Positions 51,392-61,671 of a stretch of 64,000 nt of DNA are shown here, piece by piece. Origin of the DNA: Psychrobacillus sp. INOP01. Its GTDB lineage: Bacteria > Bacillota > Bacilli > Bacillales_A > Planococcaceae. A model generated the notes under the pieces. It was given only the letters and a program-made list of their open reading frames with translations. It ran no database searches and had not been told where the DNA came from. The position numbers and the translations under genes were made by a program. The stretch's first letter is position 1. Each line of letters begins with the position of its first letter. Where the stretch lies: positions 4,092,001-4,156,000 of the forward strand of contig NZ_CP073315.1 of assembly GCF_018140925.1 (NCBI RefSeq), read 5' to 3'.

Positions 51392-52753
51392 TCACTGCTT
51401 CTTCATTTTCTTCTGTAAATAAATAAGTCTAGAGGTAAGAGTGATTGCCCCTATAGACAACCCTACGATCAATCCAATCCAATAGCCAAAGCGCTCAAAC
51501 GAAGTATAGTTGGCTAAGATATACCCAGTAGGTAAACCGATTATCCAATAGGAAATGATAGCCATGATAAATGTCATCGTCACATCTTTATAACCACGCA
51601 ATGCTCCTTGAACTGGCGCTTGAACTGCATCAGATAATTGGAACAAGGCAGCGAAGAAGAAAAATTGAACCGTCAATTCGATTACATAACGATCGTCCGT
51701 ATATATAGAGGCAATTTGCTCTCTAAATAACAACAAAATAGAAATTGAAAGTAAACTAAAGCATATAGCTGTTACCACACTCAACCAGCTATAGTCTCGC
51801 GCATCTGCGAATCGTTTTGCACCAATTTCATGCCCTACTAAAATAGTAGCACCCATTGCAATGCTCAGTGGCACCATATATAACAGAGAAGTGAAATTCA
51901 TGGCTATTTGATGAGCGGAAATTACTTCGGTTGAATATACACTCATCAGTATTGTGACAGCCGAAAATATAGTTGTTTCTGCAAAAAGAGATATCCCTAT
52001 GGGAACTCCAATTTTCATAAGTGTGCGTATTCTCACTATAGATGGCTTGGTCCAGCTGTGAAAGATTTTTAAATTTGCAAAGGGATTACTCCGAAGGACG
52101 ATAATAATTGCGATAAGCAATATAACCCAGTAGGTAATTGCAGAAGCTAGTCCTGCTCCGACTCCACCTAACTCTGGAAAGCCCAATTTTCCGTATATAA
52201 GCAAGTAATTTAAGACAATATTAATAGGCGCAGATAATAGAGTGATGAACATAGAAACTCTTGTCTTCCCTAAAGCGTCGATAAAAGACCGTAAGACACT
52301 ATATAAAAATAATGGAATCAGTCCAATACTCAGCATTAACAAATAATTCTTTGCTACGATGCGTACACTATCTTCAAGAGGTATTAAATTTAATACTGGG
52401 TCAATGAGCAGGAAAATTCCTAAAAAAACAATTATAGCTAGTACAATTCCAATATAAAATCCCTGTTGTACAAAGGTACGTACATCTTTCTTCTTTTTTG
52501 CTCCTATTAATTGTGCTACAATGGGCGTAATGCCTATTAATATACCGGTTAAGGCGGTATATACAGGTACCCATAAAGAAGAACCTATAGAAACACCAGC
52601 TAAATGGTTAATACTATATTTACTTGTCATTAAAATATCAAAGAAGGTCATTAAATAGAGTGCAATTTGTGTGATTAATATGGGCAATACGATTTTAATC
52701 ATATACTTACTTTTTTCTGGTAGAGTTCTCATTTCGTGCATGTTGGCATACAT
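51392..52753 (-). CDS. MATE family multidrug/Na+ efflux transporter
   Basis: A 453-aa protein with 12 predicted helices in two homologous halves and the MATE pattern (LPILITQIALYLMTFFDILM at the start, mid-region GTLIGITPIV-like and second-half AMGATILVGHEIGAKR). MATE proteins exchange Na+ or H+ for organic cations; the closest named group is NorM/YeeO-like. An in-frame ATG four codons later (52741) has better spacing from AAAGG. It is divergent from murG. Confidence 0.9.
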   Translation of the reverse strand: MYANMHEMRTLPEKSKYMIKIVLPILITQIALYLMTFFDILMTSKYSINHLAGVSIGSSLWVPVYTALTGILIGITPIVAQLIGAKKKKDVRTFVQQGFYIGIVLAIIVFLGIFLLIDPVLNLIPLEDSVRIVAKNYLLMLSIGLIPLFLYSVLRSFIDALGKTRVSMFITLLSAPINIVLNYLLIYGKLGFPELGGVGAGLASAITYWVILLIAIIIVLRSNPFANLKIFHSWTKPSIVRIRTLMKIGVPIGISLFAETTIFSAVTILMSVYSTEVISAHQIAMNFTSLLYMVPLSIAMGATILVGHEIGAKRFADARDYSWLSVVTAICFSLLSISILLLFREQIASIYTDDRYVIELTVQFFFFAALFQLSDAVQAPVQGALRGYKDVTMTFIMAIISYWIIGLPTGYILANYTSFERFGYWIGLIVGLSIGAITLTSRLIYLQKKMKKQ

Positions 52754-52788
52754 CCTTTAAAGTTATAAAATTAGTTAGGAGATTATTA

Positions 52789-53865
52789 ATGAATAATAAC
52801 ACAATTGTATTAACTGGTGGGGGAACGGCTGGTCATGTTTCGTTAAACGAAGCTATAATACCCGAGTTAATAGAGAAAAAATATAATATCCATTATATTG
52901 GATCGTATAATGGTATAGAAAAAACAATCATTGGGGAGAGATTTCCTGAAATTCCTTATCATCCTATTTCAAATGGGAAGTTAAGAAGATACTTTTCACT
53001 GAAAAACCTTTCCGATCCATTTAAAGTATTGTATGGTACATTACAAGCTTTATCCGTACTGAAAAAAGTGAAACCTTCTATCGTATTTTCAAAAGGAGGT
53101 TTTGTCTCTGTTCCTGTAGTGCTTGCAGCAAAACTTTCGAATATACCAGTAGTGATTCATGAATCAGATTTAACGCCTGGTCTAGCTAACAAAATTGCCT
53201 CGTCGTTTGCTGAGCATATTTTTACTGTTTTTGAGGAGACATTAAGACACTTACCGGATAATAAGGCCTCATCTATTGGAGCGATATTACGCCCAGATTT
53301 ATTTCATGGTGATGAAAAAATTGCAGAACAATTAACCGGTTTTGATGCAATGAAAGAAACGATTATCATTATGGGTGGAAGTCAAGGCTCTGCGAAGATA
53401 AATGATGTCATCAAAGAAAATATCGAGCAACTTACACGCAGATTTCAACTGATTCATCTATGTGGTAAGGGAAACAAAGATGAATCATTAGTTGGGAAAC
53501 CAAATTATATAGCATTTGAATATGTTACAAATGAATTACCTCATTTGATGAAAATGTCTGATTATGTAATTAGCCGAGCTGGCTCAAACTCTATTTTCGA
53601 GTTTCTCGAATTAAAAAAACCCATGTTACTTATTCCGTTATCAATCCACGCAAGTAGAGGGGATCAGGTGTTGAACGCAAAATACTTTGAGAAAAAAGGA
53701 TTTGCATATGTACTTGAAGAAGAAAACCTTACTGCTACTACTTTTATGGATTCTTTAAATCGCATTGTTGGGGAAAAGGAAGAAATGATCGATCGTATGT
53801 TCGAGGCTAACTCTTCTAGAACGCCAGAGCAGTTTGTAGATCTATTATTAACCTACCAAAAATAA
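52789..53865 (+). CDS. murG: MurG, UDP-GlcNAc:lipid I glycosyltransferase
   Basis: A 358-aa GT28 enzyme transferring GlcNAc to lipid I to form lipid II on the inner membrane face. The N-terminal glycine loop TGGGTAGHVSLNEA, the SKGGFVSVPVVLAAK loop, HESDLTPGLANK and the C-terminal IMGGSQGSAKIND and SRAGSNSIFEFLELKKP are diagnostic. It is of the low-GC type found away from the mur/fts cluster. TTAGGAG precedes the ATG. A bidirectional terminator follows. Confidence 0.93.
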   Translation: MNNNTIVLTGGGTAGHVSLNEAIIPELIEKKYNIHYIGSYNGIEKTIIGERFPEIPYHPISNGKLRRYFSLKNLSDPFKVLYGTLQALSVLKKVKPSIVFSKGGFVSVPVVLAAKLSNIPVVIHESDLTPGLANKIASSFAEHIFTVFEETLRHLPDNKASSIGAILRPDLFHGDEKIAEQLTGFDAMKETIIIMGGSQGSAKINDVIKENIEQLTRRFQLIHLCGKGNKDESLVGKPNYIAFEYVTNELPHLMKMSDYVISRAGSNSIFEFLELKKPMLLIPLSIHASRGDQVLNAKYFEKKGFAYVLEEENLTATTFMDSLNRIVGEKEEMIDRMFEANSSRTPEQFVDLLLTYQK

Positions 53866-53866
53866 C

Positions 53867-53906
53867 AAACTCCCGTCACTATTGCGTTGTGACGGGAGTT
53901 TTTTTA
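53867..53906. terminator. Bidirectional terminator between murG and the GNAT gene
   Basis: AAACTCCCGTCAC/GTGACGGGAGTTT perfect stem with nine-base loop and flanking A and T tracts. Confidence 0.92.
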
Positions 53907-54449
53907 CATTGCCTGTTCCTCTTCGTTCTCTTGTTGCATCAGTACTAAGTGGAACAAGTCTTTTGGTATATAGTATAGATCAAATACTTCATTTGCAGCA
54001 TTGATTTCTGCGTAGATAGAAGGATGTGATTCATTAGCTTTCAATGCATATCTAAGTTTTTCCGTGGCACGAATACTTTTACTATTGTTTTTGCGAATTC
54101 GTAAAAATACAGTATGAATATCTAATTCAAAGAAAAGTTCCTGCAAAAATTGTTCTTTTGCCTTTTTATTGTATCCTAGACCTTGAAATGGACAGCCGAT
54201 CCAAGTGCCTAAAAATCCTGCTCCATCTTCTACATCAAACAGATTAATTGTTCCGATTGGTTGCCCAAAGTCGCTAACAATTGTTCGAGAAATAACGGTT
54301 CCTTTTTCTTCTTCTTCCATTAACTGTTTCGTAATAAACCAATACTCATCAGCCGAACTTGCTTTTTGACGTACAAAAGGCAAAATAGTTGGTTCAGACA
54401 TTAGTTCATAAAGAGATGTACATTCGAATAAATCTCGTTTTTTTATCAA
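53904..54449 (-). CDS. GNAT family acetyltransferase
   Basis: A 181-aa RimJ/RimL-like GNAT (TINLFDVEDGAGFLGTWIGC, then GLGYNKKAKEQFLQELFFEL, and NSKSIRATEKLRYA). The acetyl-CoA loop is present though divergent (GCPFQGLGYNKKA). The start is TTG with AGGGGGCG upstream. Substrate unknown. Confidence 0.82.
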   Translation of the reverse strand: MIKKRDLFECTSLYELMSEPTILPFVRQKASSADEYWFITKQLMEEEEKGTVISRTIVSDFGQPIGTINLFDVEDGAGFLGTWIGCPFQGLGYNKKAKEQFLQELFFELDIHTVFLRIRKNNSKSIRATEKLRYALKANESHPSIYAEINAANEVFDLYYIPKDLFHLVLMQQENEEEQAM

Positions 54450-54533
54450 AAAAAGCGCCCCCTAAAAAGAACCAATAAATGAGCTGAGTCATCCTAGTTC
54501 CCCTGAAATTTTTCACTTCATAGTGCATAAAAA

Positions 54534-54600
54534 ATTTCGGGGTAGGAATCGAACCTACTAGGACCAGCTCAAAACTGGTGGCGCACCATTTGCCTTCCCT
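54534..54600 (-). tRNA. tRNA-like sequence, probably a degenerate tRNA
   Basis: On the minus strand there is a perfect T arm (GTAGG TTCGATT CCTAC, 54542-54558), a perfect anticodon arm (ACCAG TTTTGAG CTGGT, 54563-54579; anticodon TTG) and a possible D arm (GGC ... GCC). The 3' acceptor strand CCCGAAA has no complementary 5' strand and no encoded CCA follows. Just upstream lies a GGCAAAG/CTTTGCC hairpin (54602-54619). It may be a tRNA remnant; function is doubtful. Confidence 0.4.
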
Positions 54601-54807
54601 CGGCAAAGCGAACTTTGCCTTATAAAATTATTTGCATTAATAATATACTTCGTTTTTTCTGTTTTGCATAGTAGAAAGTTTTTTAAAAATTATTAAACTT
54701 TTTTAAAAGATATTTCAAAATATAAATGTTAAATGCTTGTATGTTTCTCCTTAAATACATATGATTAAATTAACTTAGTATAGAACTTGACAGGAGTTTT
54801 TAAATAG

Positions 54808-56460
54808 ATGTCTCAATCCTTCTTAAACCATAATCAATTCCACTTATTATATGATTTAGCTGATGAATATGTGTTCTTTATGCGTAAAGAAGATTCTTCT
54901 TATGTGTATGAGTTTATCAACAAAAAAGCCGAGGAGCTTTTCTCGGAAAATCCTATAGGGAAATCATTGGAAGAATGCTTCAGTGAATTTCATAATAAAA
55001 CTATTATTCAAAATTATAATCGTGCATGCTTGCAAAAAAAATCTATTTGCTACCAGGATCATTATTGTGTACAAAGTGAAACACTTATTAATGAAACAAT
55101 TGCTATCCCCATTTATGAAAATGGATCTACTTATATTTTAGCTACAACTAAAGAAGTTTCTCGTTCACAGCATTTGAAAGAATCTACCTATGTTTTAGAA
55201 AATTATCGTAAAGCTATTAATGAAGTTGCATTGGTTGCAATGACAAATCAAGATGGAATAATTGAAGTAGTAAACGAATTATTTGAAACTACAACCAAGT
55301 TTTTAAAGGAGGAAGTAATAGGAAAAACATTTCATATGATAAATTCGAATTATCATGATGAAACCTTTTTCTCCAATATGTGGGAAACGATATATAATGG
55401 GGATATTTGGAATGGTCAAATGCGTAATCGAACTAAAGATGGCTCCTTTTTTTGGGTAAGCGCAACTATTGTGCCTATTAAAAATGATTTAGGGCAAATT
55501 GAAAAATTTTTAACAATACAATTTGATGACACGGAAAAGAAACGTATGTTGAACGAGCTACGAAATATTGAACGCTCCTTTAATTTGATAACGGAACATT
55601 CAAATGATTTAATAGCGATAACTGATGCAGAAGGTTACTTACTCTATTCATCACCAAGTCACGAAACAATATTAAAATATGATAAAGAAGAGTTGCTTGG
55701 TAGTTATTATTTTAAATTGATAACTGATCAAACTGACCTAGTAAGTTTCTCTAAGTTAAAAATGTTAGATAAGTTCCGAGTAGAACTTCCCCTACAAACA
55801 AAGGATGGAAACTCTATTTGGACAGATACGTCTGTTACTACAGTAAAGAGCACAGTAGATGATGAGGAAGAAAAATGGTTCGTTATTGTATCTCGTGAAA
55901 TTACAGAAAAAAGAGCTTTAGAAGATCAGCTGAAGTTTATGGCTTTTCATGATAGCTTAACTAGCCTACCTAATCGTCGTTCCTTTAATGAAGATTTTCT
56001 AGATTATATTTCTTCTGTTAGTTCAGCTTTTCCAAATGTTGGCTTATTGTATATTGATGGCGATAATTTTAAAGCGATTAATGATCGATATGGACATGAT
56101 GTTGGAGATCAATTTTTAACCCATTTTGCTGAAACGCTTCAGATTAGTTTACACTATAAGTATAATGTATACCGTATTGGTGGCGATGAATTTGTCATAA
56201 TCATTGATCAAATTGCAGATTATGTGAATGGTAGGAGCAATACAGTTGAAGGGATCGTTCAAACAATTCAGCGAAATTTACGTAAAGGTTGGGCCATAGA
56301 TGAATTTTACTTTTCGCCAACTTCGTCTATTGGGATTGCTATGTTCCCGAATGATGGGTCTTCTATCGACGAGCTATTAGATAATGCAGATCAAGCGCTT
56401 TATACGGCTAAGAAAAATGGAAAGAACAATTACATATATTCCAATGCCGTTCATACTTAA
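54808..56460 (+). CDS. Triple-PAS diguanylate cyclase
   Basis: A 550-aa cytoplasmic protein with three PAS domains (about 15-125, 135-255, 265-375) and a GGDEF domain (about 385-545). The signature is intact (RIGGDEFVII) with the metal site YIDGDNFKAINDRYG, so it should make c-di-GMP. No RxxD inhibitory site is seen. The second PAS carries the PAC motif GSFFWVSATIVPI. A CAGGAG site lies about 12 bases upstream of the ATG. The signal sensed is unknown; no membrane segment. Confidence 0.92.
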   Translation: MSQSFLNHNQFHLLYDLADEYVFFMRKEDSSYVYEFINKKAEELFSENPIGKSLEECFSEFHNKTIIQNYNRACLQKKSICYQDHYCVQSETLINETIAIPIYENGSTYILATTKEVSRSQHLKESTYVLENYRKAINEVALVAMTNQDGIIEVVNELFETTTKFLKEEVIGKTFHMINSNYHDETFFSNMWETIYNGDIWNGQMRNRTKDGSFFWVSATIVPIKNDLGQIEKFLTIQFDDTEKKRMLNELRNIERSFNLITEHSNDLIAITDAEGYLLYSSPSHETILKYDKEELLGSYYFKLITDQTDLVSFSKLKMLDKFRVELPLQTKDGNSIWTDTSVTTVKSTVDDEEEKWFVIVSREITEKRALEDQLKFMAFHDSLTSLPNRRSFNEDFLDYISSVSSAFPNVGLLYIDGDNFKAINDRYGHDVGDQFLTHFAETLQISLHYKYNVYRIGGDEFVIIIDQIADYVNGRSNTVEGIVQTIQRNLRKGWAIDEFYFSPTSSIGIAMFPNDGSSIDELLDNADQALYTAKKNGKNNYIYSNAVHT

Positions 56461-56476
56461 TGGAACGGCTTTTTCT
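56445..56476 (+). terminator. Terminator of the PAS-GGDEF gene
   Basis: GCCGTTC/GAACGGC hairpin and TTTTTC; the gene's last codons form its left arm. Confidence 0.75.
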
Positions 56477-56533
56477 TTCATTTAGGCTATGCTATATTTT
56501 ATTGTTGGGACCATAATGGAAAGGATGGAAGAG

Positions 56534-57208
56534 ATGATGCAGCATATTCTACTAATAGAAGATGAAGTAAATATTGCGAAGTTTGTGGAGTTAGAGTTAA
56601 AGCATGAAAACTTTCAAGTTTCCGTTTCTCATGATGGACGCGAAGGAGCAGATTTAGCATTAAATCATGCTTATGACCTGATGCTAATCGATGTCATGTT
56701 GCCAAATCTAAACGGACTGGAAATATGTCGAAGAGTACGCAAAAAGAAAAATACACCAATTATTCTAATTACTGCAAGAGATGCGATTATAGATCGCGTA
56801 TCAGGTCTTGAGTCAGGGGCTGATGACTACGTAGTGAAACCTTTTGCTATTGAGGAGTTGTTAGCAAGAATACGAGCAGTTCTAAGAAGGGTAGAGCCCT
56901 CTTTAGAAAACGTAAAAAGTGAATTGACTATCCAAGGGTTAACAGTTGAACAGAAAGCTCATCAGGTTTTCTATAAAGGGAAAGAGATTGAACTAACGAA
57001 AACTGAATACGATATGCTTGTCTATTTAATGGAAAATTATAATATGGTGTTGTCTAGAGATGCCATTTTGGAAAAAGTTTGGGGATATGATGTAGAGGTT
57101 GAAACAAATGTAGTAGATGTATACATAAGGCATCTTAGAAAAAAACTTCCTGCGGAAATTGCAGCCATTATTGAGACAGTTAGAGGCGTAGGGTATGTGA
57201 TGAGATGA
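56534..57208 (+). CDS. OmpR-type response regulator, ArlR-like
   Basis: A 224-aa regulator: receiver domain 1-120 (acids in LIEDE, phospho-Asp in [13 protein letters not shown], Lys in YVVKPF) and winged-helix DNA-binding domain 130-224 ([28 protein letters not shown]). It is closest to staphylococcal ArlR and B. subtilis YkoG types. The frame is open from 56489, but AAAGGATGG supports ATG 56534 (or 56537). It overlaps the kinase gene by an ATGA. Confidence 0.9.
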   Translation: MMQHILLIEDEVNIAKFVELELKHENFQVSVSHDGREGADLALNHAYDLMLIDVMLPNLNGLEICRRVRKKKNTPIILITARDAIIDRVSGLESGADDYVVKPFAIEELLARIRAVLRRVEPSLENVKSELTIQGLTVEQKAHQVFYKGKEIELTKTEYDMLVYLMENYNMVLSRDAILEKVWGYDVEVETNVVDVYIRHLRKKLPAEIAAIIETVRGVGYVMR

Positions 57209-58581
57209 TCAAAAAATGGACTTTACAACGTAAATGGACGTATGCTTCAGCGATTTCCATATTTTTAAGTTTCCTTATGATGTGTATTATATTATATTTT
57301 TCGCTCTTCAATTGGCTGCAAATTTCCGAGAAAAAAACTGCTCAAAATACTTTGGATGAGGTAACTCATTTTTTCAAATCTAATGGTCCCATCATCTCAA
57401 TTCAGGATATTCAAAAAAATAGAACACTACTCAATCAATTGGTCAATCAAAAACAATCAATTCGTGTATTGAATGAAGATGGTATCGAAATTCTTAGAAT
57501 CAATGATGCTAGCGATTTCCCAAAATCCTTTTCACTTCAAACGGATGAATTTGTTAGAGAAGAAATAGATGGAAAAGTAGTTTTTCATAAGGTAGCGGAA
57601 ATAGACTTTGGTTTGTTTAAAGGATATGTACAAATCTCGCACAGTTTAGAAAGCTTTACTCAGCTCATGAATTATATATTAATAGCCATGGGCATATTCG
57701 CACTCATAGCTCTTGTTCTATCGGCGTTAATAGCCTTTATGTTATCCTCTATTTTACTGAAACCTATTAAAGAACTGAGGGATGAGATGCAGCTTGCAAA
57801 ACAGACTAAGTTTTCTAAAAAAGTGAGTTTTCAATATGATAATGAAGATGAAATCGGAGAGCTACTAAAAATTTACAAGGAATTGATGGGTGAAGTATCC
57901 AAAACGATTACGAGACAAGACGACTTTATCCATAATGTATCTCATGAATTGCGTACCCCTGTGCAGGTAGTGGAGGGGCATTTATCGCTATTGAATCGCT
58001 GGGGAAAAGAGGATCGCTCCATATTAGATGAGTCTCTGGAAATATCCCTCACGGAAATACAAAAAATGAAGTTATTAATCGAAGAAATGTTAAAACTAGC
58101 TAAAAATGAGCATAATAATATGAGAGAAGCTACTTCTGTCATATCTATCTTTCATCAGCTACAGCAAAATTATTTACAACTATCACCAGAGACAACAATC
58201 GTAATTCAAGGAGATGAAGAAGCAAAAGTACTTGTTCCGCCTACAGCCCTAGAACAAATACTGCGTAATCTAATAGAAAATGCGATAAAATATAATGATA
58301 AAAGACCGTATATTAAAGCGACAGTCGTAAATAACGCAGATCAAGTGCAGATTACATTGGAAGATAATGGAGTTGGCATCAAAGAATCCATGTTTCCCAA
58401 AATTTTCGAACGCTTTTTTGTTGTTGATGAAGCTAGAACTAAAAATAAAGGCGGTTCAGGTTTGGGATTAAGTATAGTCAAAAGCTTGGTAGTTGAATAC
58501 GGTGGTACTATTTCTGTAGCAAGTGAAAAAGGAGAATGGACAAAATTTTACATTTTATTCCCTAAATTAACAAGTGAATAA
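57205..58581 (+). CDS. Sensor histidine kinase, ArlS-like
   Basis: A 458-aa membrane kinase: helices at about 12-34 and 156-180 flank an extracellular sensor; HAMP about 182-235; dimerisation with phospho-His in [20 protein letters not shown]; ATPase with N box [21 protein letters not shown] and [10 protein letters not shown]. The architecture matches ArlS/YkoH. It is translationally coupled to its regulator. Stimulus unknown. Confidence 0.92.
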   Translation: MIKKWTLQRKWTYASAISIFLSFLMMCIILYFSLFNWLQISEKKTAQNTLDEVTHFFKSNGPIISIQDIQKNRTLLNQLVNQKQSIRVLNEDGIEILRINDASDFPKSFSLQTDEFVREEIDGKVVFHKVAEIDFGLFKGYVQISHSLESFTQLMNYILIAMGIFALIALVLSALIAFMLSSILLKPIKELRDEMQLAKQTKFSKKVSFQYDNEDEIGELLKIYKELMGEVSKTITRQDDFIHNVSHELRTPVQVVEGHLSLLNRWGKEDRSILDESLEISLTEIQKMKLLIEEMLKLAKNEHNNMREATSVISIFHQLQQNYLQLSPETTIVIQGDEEAKVLVPPTALEQILRNLIENAIKYNDKRPYIKATVVNNADQVQITLEDNGVGIKESMFPKIFERFFVVDEARTKNKGGSGLGLSIVKSLVVEYGGTISVASEKGEWTKFYILFPKLTSE

Positions 58582-58840
58582 TCATTCAGTGTAAAAGTAT
58601 AATAAATTAGATAATTTCCTATTTTTTTTGAAAAAAACCATTGTATTTTTTTCCTATAGTAGTAAGATTGAGATGGAAAAATTGTTCTTATATAAGGATA
58701 GTTTGAGACTATATAAAAGAGTGGTAAACTATATATGTATCTGCGTGTATTTTTTTCATGTATAACTGGAACTTTTTTATCCATTAATTTGTATTTTTGA
58801 TAAATGCCTAGAAGGCACAAAATGTTGGAGGTTTTTCTAA

Positions 58841-61642
58841 ATGTCGAACAATCGAACACCTTGGTCAGCTTTTTCTGGTCCTAACCTTGGTTATGTGATG
58901 GAGCAGTATGATGTGTTTTTACAGACTCCTGACGATGTGGATCCTGAATTAGTAACGTTATTTCAGCAGTACGGGGCACCTAAGATTCCGGCTTCAGTCT
59001 CATCTTACAGCTCTGATACACCTGTAGTAGAGCCGAATAATTTTGAGAAAGTGCTTCATGCAATTCAGCTTGCAGATGCTATTCGTACTCATGGTCACTT
59101 AACTGCTAATATTTATCCATTAAATGATGGTCCAAAAGAAGATTCTAAGATAAATCTTGATACTTATGGTTTAACAGAGCAAGATTTGAAAGAAGTACCT
59201 GTTTCTTTCCTAATTAGCAATGCACCAGCAAATATTGCGAATGGTTTACAAGCAATCGAACATTTACGTTCGATGTATACTGATAAAATTGCATTTGAAA
59301 TTGCTCATATTGTCAATTCAGAAGAACGTGCTTGGTTACAAGAAAAGATTGAAAAAGGTGCTGTGAAGGAAAAACTATCTGCCGAAGACAAAAAACAATT
59401 ACTTAAACGTTTAACGCAAGTAGAAGGATTTGAGAAATTCATTCATCGTACTTTTGTGGGAGCAAAACGCTTCTCAATTGAAGGTTTAGATTCTTTAGTT
59501 GTATTAATGGATGAGTTAGTTCGTCAATCAGACAAAACAAAAACAAAACAAGTAAATATTGGTATGGCTCATCGTGGCCGTTTGAATGTATTAACTCATG
59601 TTCTTAACAAACCTTATGAAATGATGTTTGCAGAATTTGCACACGTTCCTACTGAAACATTTCTACCAAAGGACGGGTCGCTTGAACTTTCTGAGGGCTG
59701 GTTTGGGGACGTTAAATACCATAAAGGGGCAAGTTACCGCTCACAAACAGGTTTGAAAGTAAAACTTGCTTATAATCCTTCGCATTTGGAAGTTGTAAGT
59801 CCAATTGTTACGGGTCAAACACGTGCTGCACAAGAAACAACAGATGCAGCTGGTTACCCAGTTCAAGATAAAAATGCTTCTTTTGCTATCTTAGTACACG
59901 GTGACGCTGCTTTCCCAGGGCAAGGGGTAGTAACTGAAGTACTGAATTATAGCCGAGTTCGTGGATATCAAACAGGTGGTTCCATCCATATTATTGCGAA
60001 TAATATGATTGGTTTCACTACTGAACATTATGATTCACGCTCTACCAACTACTCATCTGATCCAGCAAAAGGGTATGAAGTGCCAGTAATTCATGTGAAT
60101 GCTGATGATCCTGAAGCGGTGATTGGCGTTGCTAAATTTGCACATGAATATCGCCAAAAATTTGGAAAAGATATCGTTATTGACCTATTAGGTTATCGTA
60201 GATATGGTCATAACGAAATGGATGAACCTTTAGTAACTAATCCAACTATGTACCATTCGATTCATAAACATCCTACTGTTCGAGAAATATATGGTAAGCA
60301 GTTAGTTGAAGAAAGTTTAATTGAATCTTCTGAAGTAAAAACATTAGACGAATCGGTTTTCACTGAAATGCAACAAGCTTATGACCGTGTGAAGGAACTT
60401 CCTCAATCCACTGTTCATGACATCGTTATACCACAAGTAGTATTAAATGGTATGCCGGAAATTCAAACAGGAATTGAAGAGAGTAAGCTTGCTAAGATCA
60501 ATGAGGAGCTACTTACTTGGCCAACTGAGTTTAGCGCATTTAAAAAGTTAGCAAAAATATTGAAACGACGTGAAGAGCCATTTAAAGGTAAGGGTAAGGT
60601 AGATTGGGGCCATGCAGAAACACTTGCATTTGCAACGATTTTACAAGAAGGTAATTCTATTCGTTTATCTGGTCAGGATGCCCAACGTGGGACATTCTCC
60701 CATAGACATTTAGTCCTTCATGATGAAAAAACTGGGGCCGAATTAACACCAATTCACGCTATTAGTGATGGAAAAGCATCATTCGTAGTGCATAACAGTC
60801 CACTTACGGAAGCGGCAATTCTAGGGTATGAATTTGGATATAATTTAGAAGATAATAATTCACTAACTATTTGGGAAGCGCAATACGGCGACTTTGCTAA
60901 CATGGCTCAAGTAATGTTTGATAACTTTATCAGTTCTGCTCGTGCTAAATGGGGTCTTAAATCTGGCTTAGTAATGCTATTACCACATGGAGCTGAAGGC
61001 CAAGGATCTGAGCATTCAAGTGCTCGTTTAGAACGTTATTTACAATTAGCTGCTGAAAATAACTGGACTGTAGCAAACCTATCAAGTGCGGCTAACTATT
61101 TCCATATTTTACGCAGACAAGCAAAAATGCTTAAAGAAGATGCAATTCGTCCATTAATAATTGTTTCACCAAAATCATTATTGCGTCATCCTTTAGTTGG
61201 AGCGGATGTGGCTGAATTGACTTCAGGTCAATTTGAAACAATTATTGAGCAACCAGGTTTAGGTCAACAAGTAGAAAAAGTAGAGAAAATTGTTTTTGTT
61301 AGTGGTAAACTTGCAATAGACTTGGCAGACAAAGTAAAAGATGGAGCAGATTTCGATCATGTTCATATTGTACGTGTTGAACAACTATATCCATTCCCAC
61401 AAGAAAAGATTCAAGAAATTGTGTCTCGTTTCCCAAATGTGAAGCAGCTTGTTTGGGCGCAAGAAGAAACACAAAACATGGGTTCTTGGAACTTTGCTTT
61501 ACCATATCTACTAGAAATAGCGAAAGACCAAGAAATAACTTATGTTGGTCGTGTGCATAGAGCAAGTCCCGCTGAAGGTGACGGAGATACTTATAAAGTA
61601 GAACAAACTCGAATTATTGAAGAGACATTAAAAAGCTTATAA
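58841..61642 (+). CDS. odhA: 2-oxoglutarate dehydrogenase E1 component
   Basis: A 933-aa thiamine-diphosphate enzyme decarboxylating 2-oxoglutarate and passing succinyl to OdhB in the TCA cycle. Motifs: MAHRGRLNVLTHVLNKPYEM, ThDP-binding GDAAFPGQGVVTEVLN ... ANNMIGFTT, and SGQDAQRGTFSHRHLVLHDE. Length matches Bacillus OdhA. TTGGAGG precedes the ATG. It is 29 bp from odhB. The 58582-58840 leader is AT-rich with no gene. Confidence 0.96.
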   Translation: MSNNRTPWSAFSGPNLGYVMEQYDVFLQTPDDVDPELVTLFQQYGAPKIPASVSSYSSDTPVVEPNNFEKVLHAIQLADAIRTHGHLTANIYPLNDGPKEDSKINLDTYGLTEQDLKEVPVSFLISNAPANIANGLQAIEHLRSMYTDKIAFEIAHIVNSEERAWLQEKIEKGAVKEKLSAEDKKQLLKRLTQVEGFEKFIHRTFVGAKRFSIEGLDSLVVLMDELVRQSDKTKTKQVNIGMAHRGRLNVLTHVLNKPYEMMFAEFAHVPTETFLPKDGSLELSEGWFGDVKYHKGASYRSQTGLKVKLAYNPSHLEVVSPIVTGQTRAAQETTDAAGYPVQDKNASFAILVHGDAAFPGQGVVTEVLNYSRVRGYQTGGSIHIIANNMIGFTTEHYDSRSTNYSSDPAKGYEVPVIHVNADDPEAVIGVAKFAHEYRQKFGKDIVIDLLGYRRYGHNEMDEPLVTNPTMYHSIHKHPTVREIYGKQLVEESLIESSEVKTLDESVFTEMQQAYDRVKELPQSTVHDIVIPQVVLNGMPEIQTGIEESKLAKINEELLTWPTEFSAFKKLAKILKRREEPFKGKGKVDWGHAETLAFATILQEGNSIRLSGQDAQRGTFSHRHLVLHDEKTGAELTPIHAISDGKASFVVHNSPLTEAAILGYEFGYNLEDNNSLTIWEAQYGDFANMAQVMFDNFISSARAKWGLKSGLVMLLPHGAEGQGSEHSSARLERYLQLAAENNWTVANLSSAANYFHILRRQAKMLKEDAIRPLIIVSPKSLLRHPLVGADVAELTSGQFETIIEQPGLGQQVEKVEKIVFVSGKLAIDLADKVKDGADFDHVHIVRVEQLYPFPQEKIQEIVSRFPNVKQLVWAQEETQNMGSWNFALPYLLEIAKDQEITYVGRVHRASPAEGDGDTYKVEQTRIIEETLKSL

Positions 61643-61671
61643 GATAGGAAAGACAAGAGGAGGAAATACAA

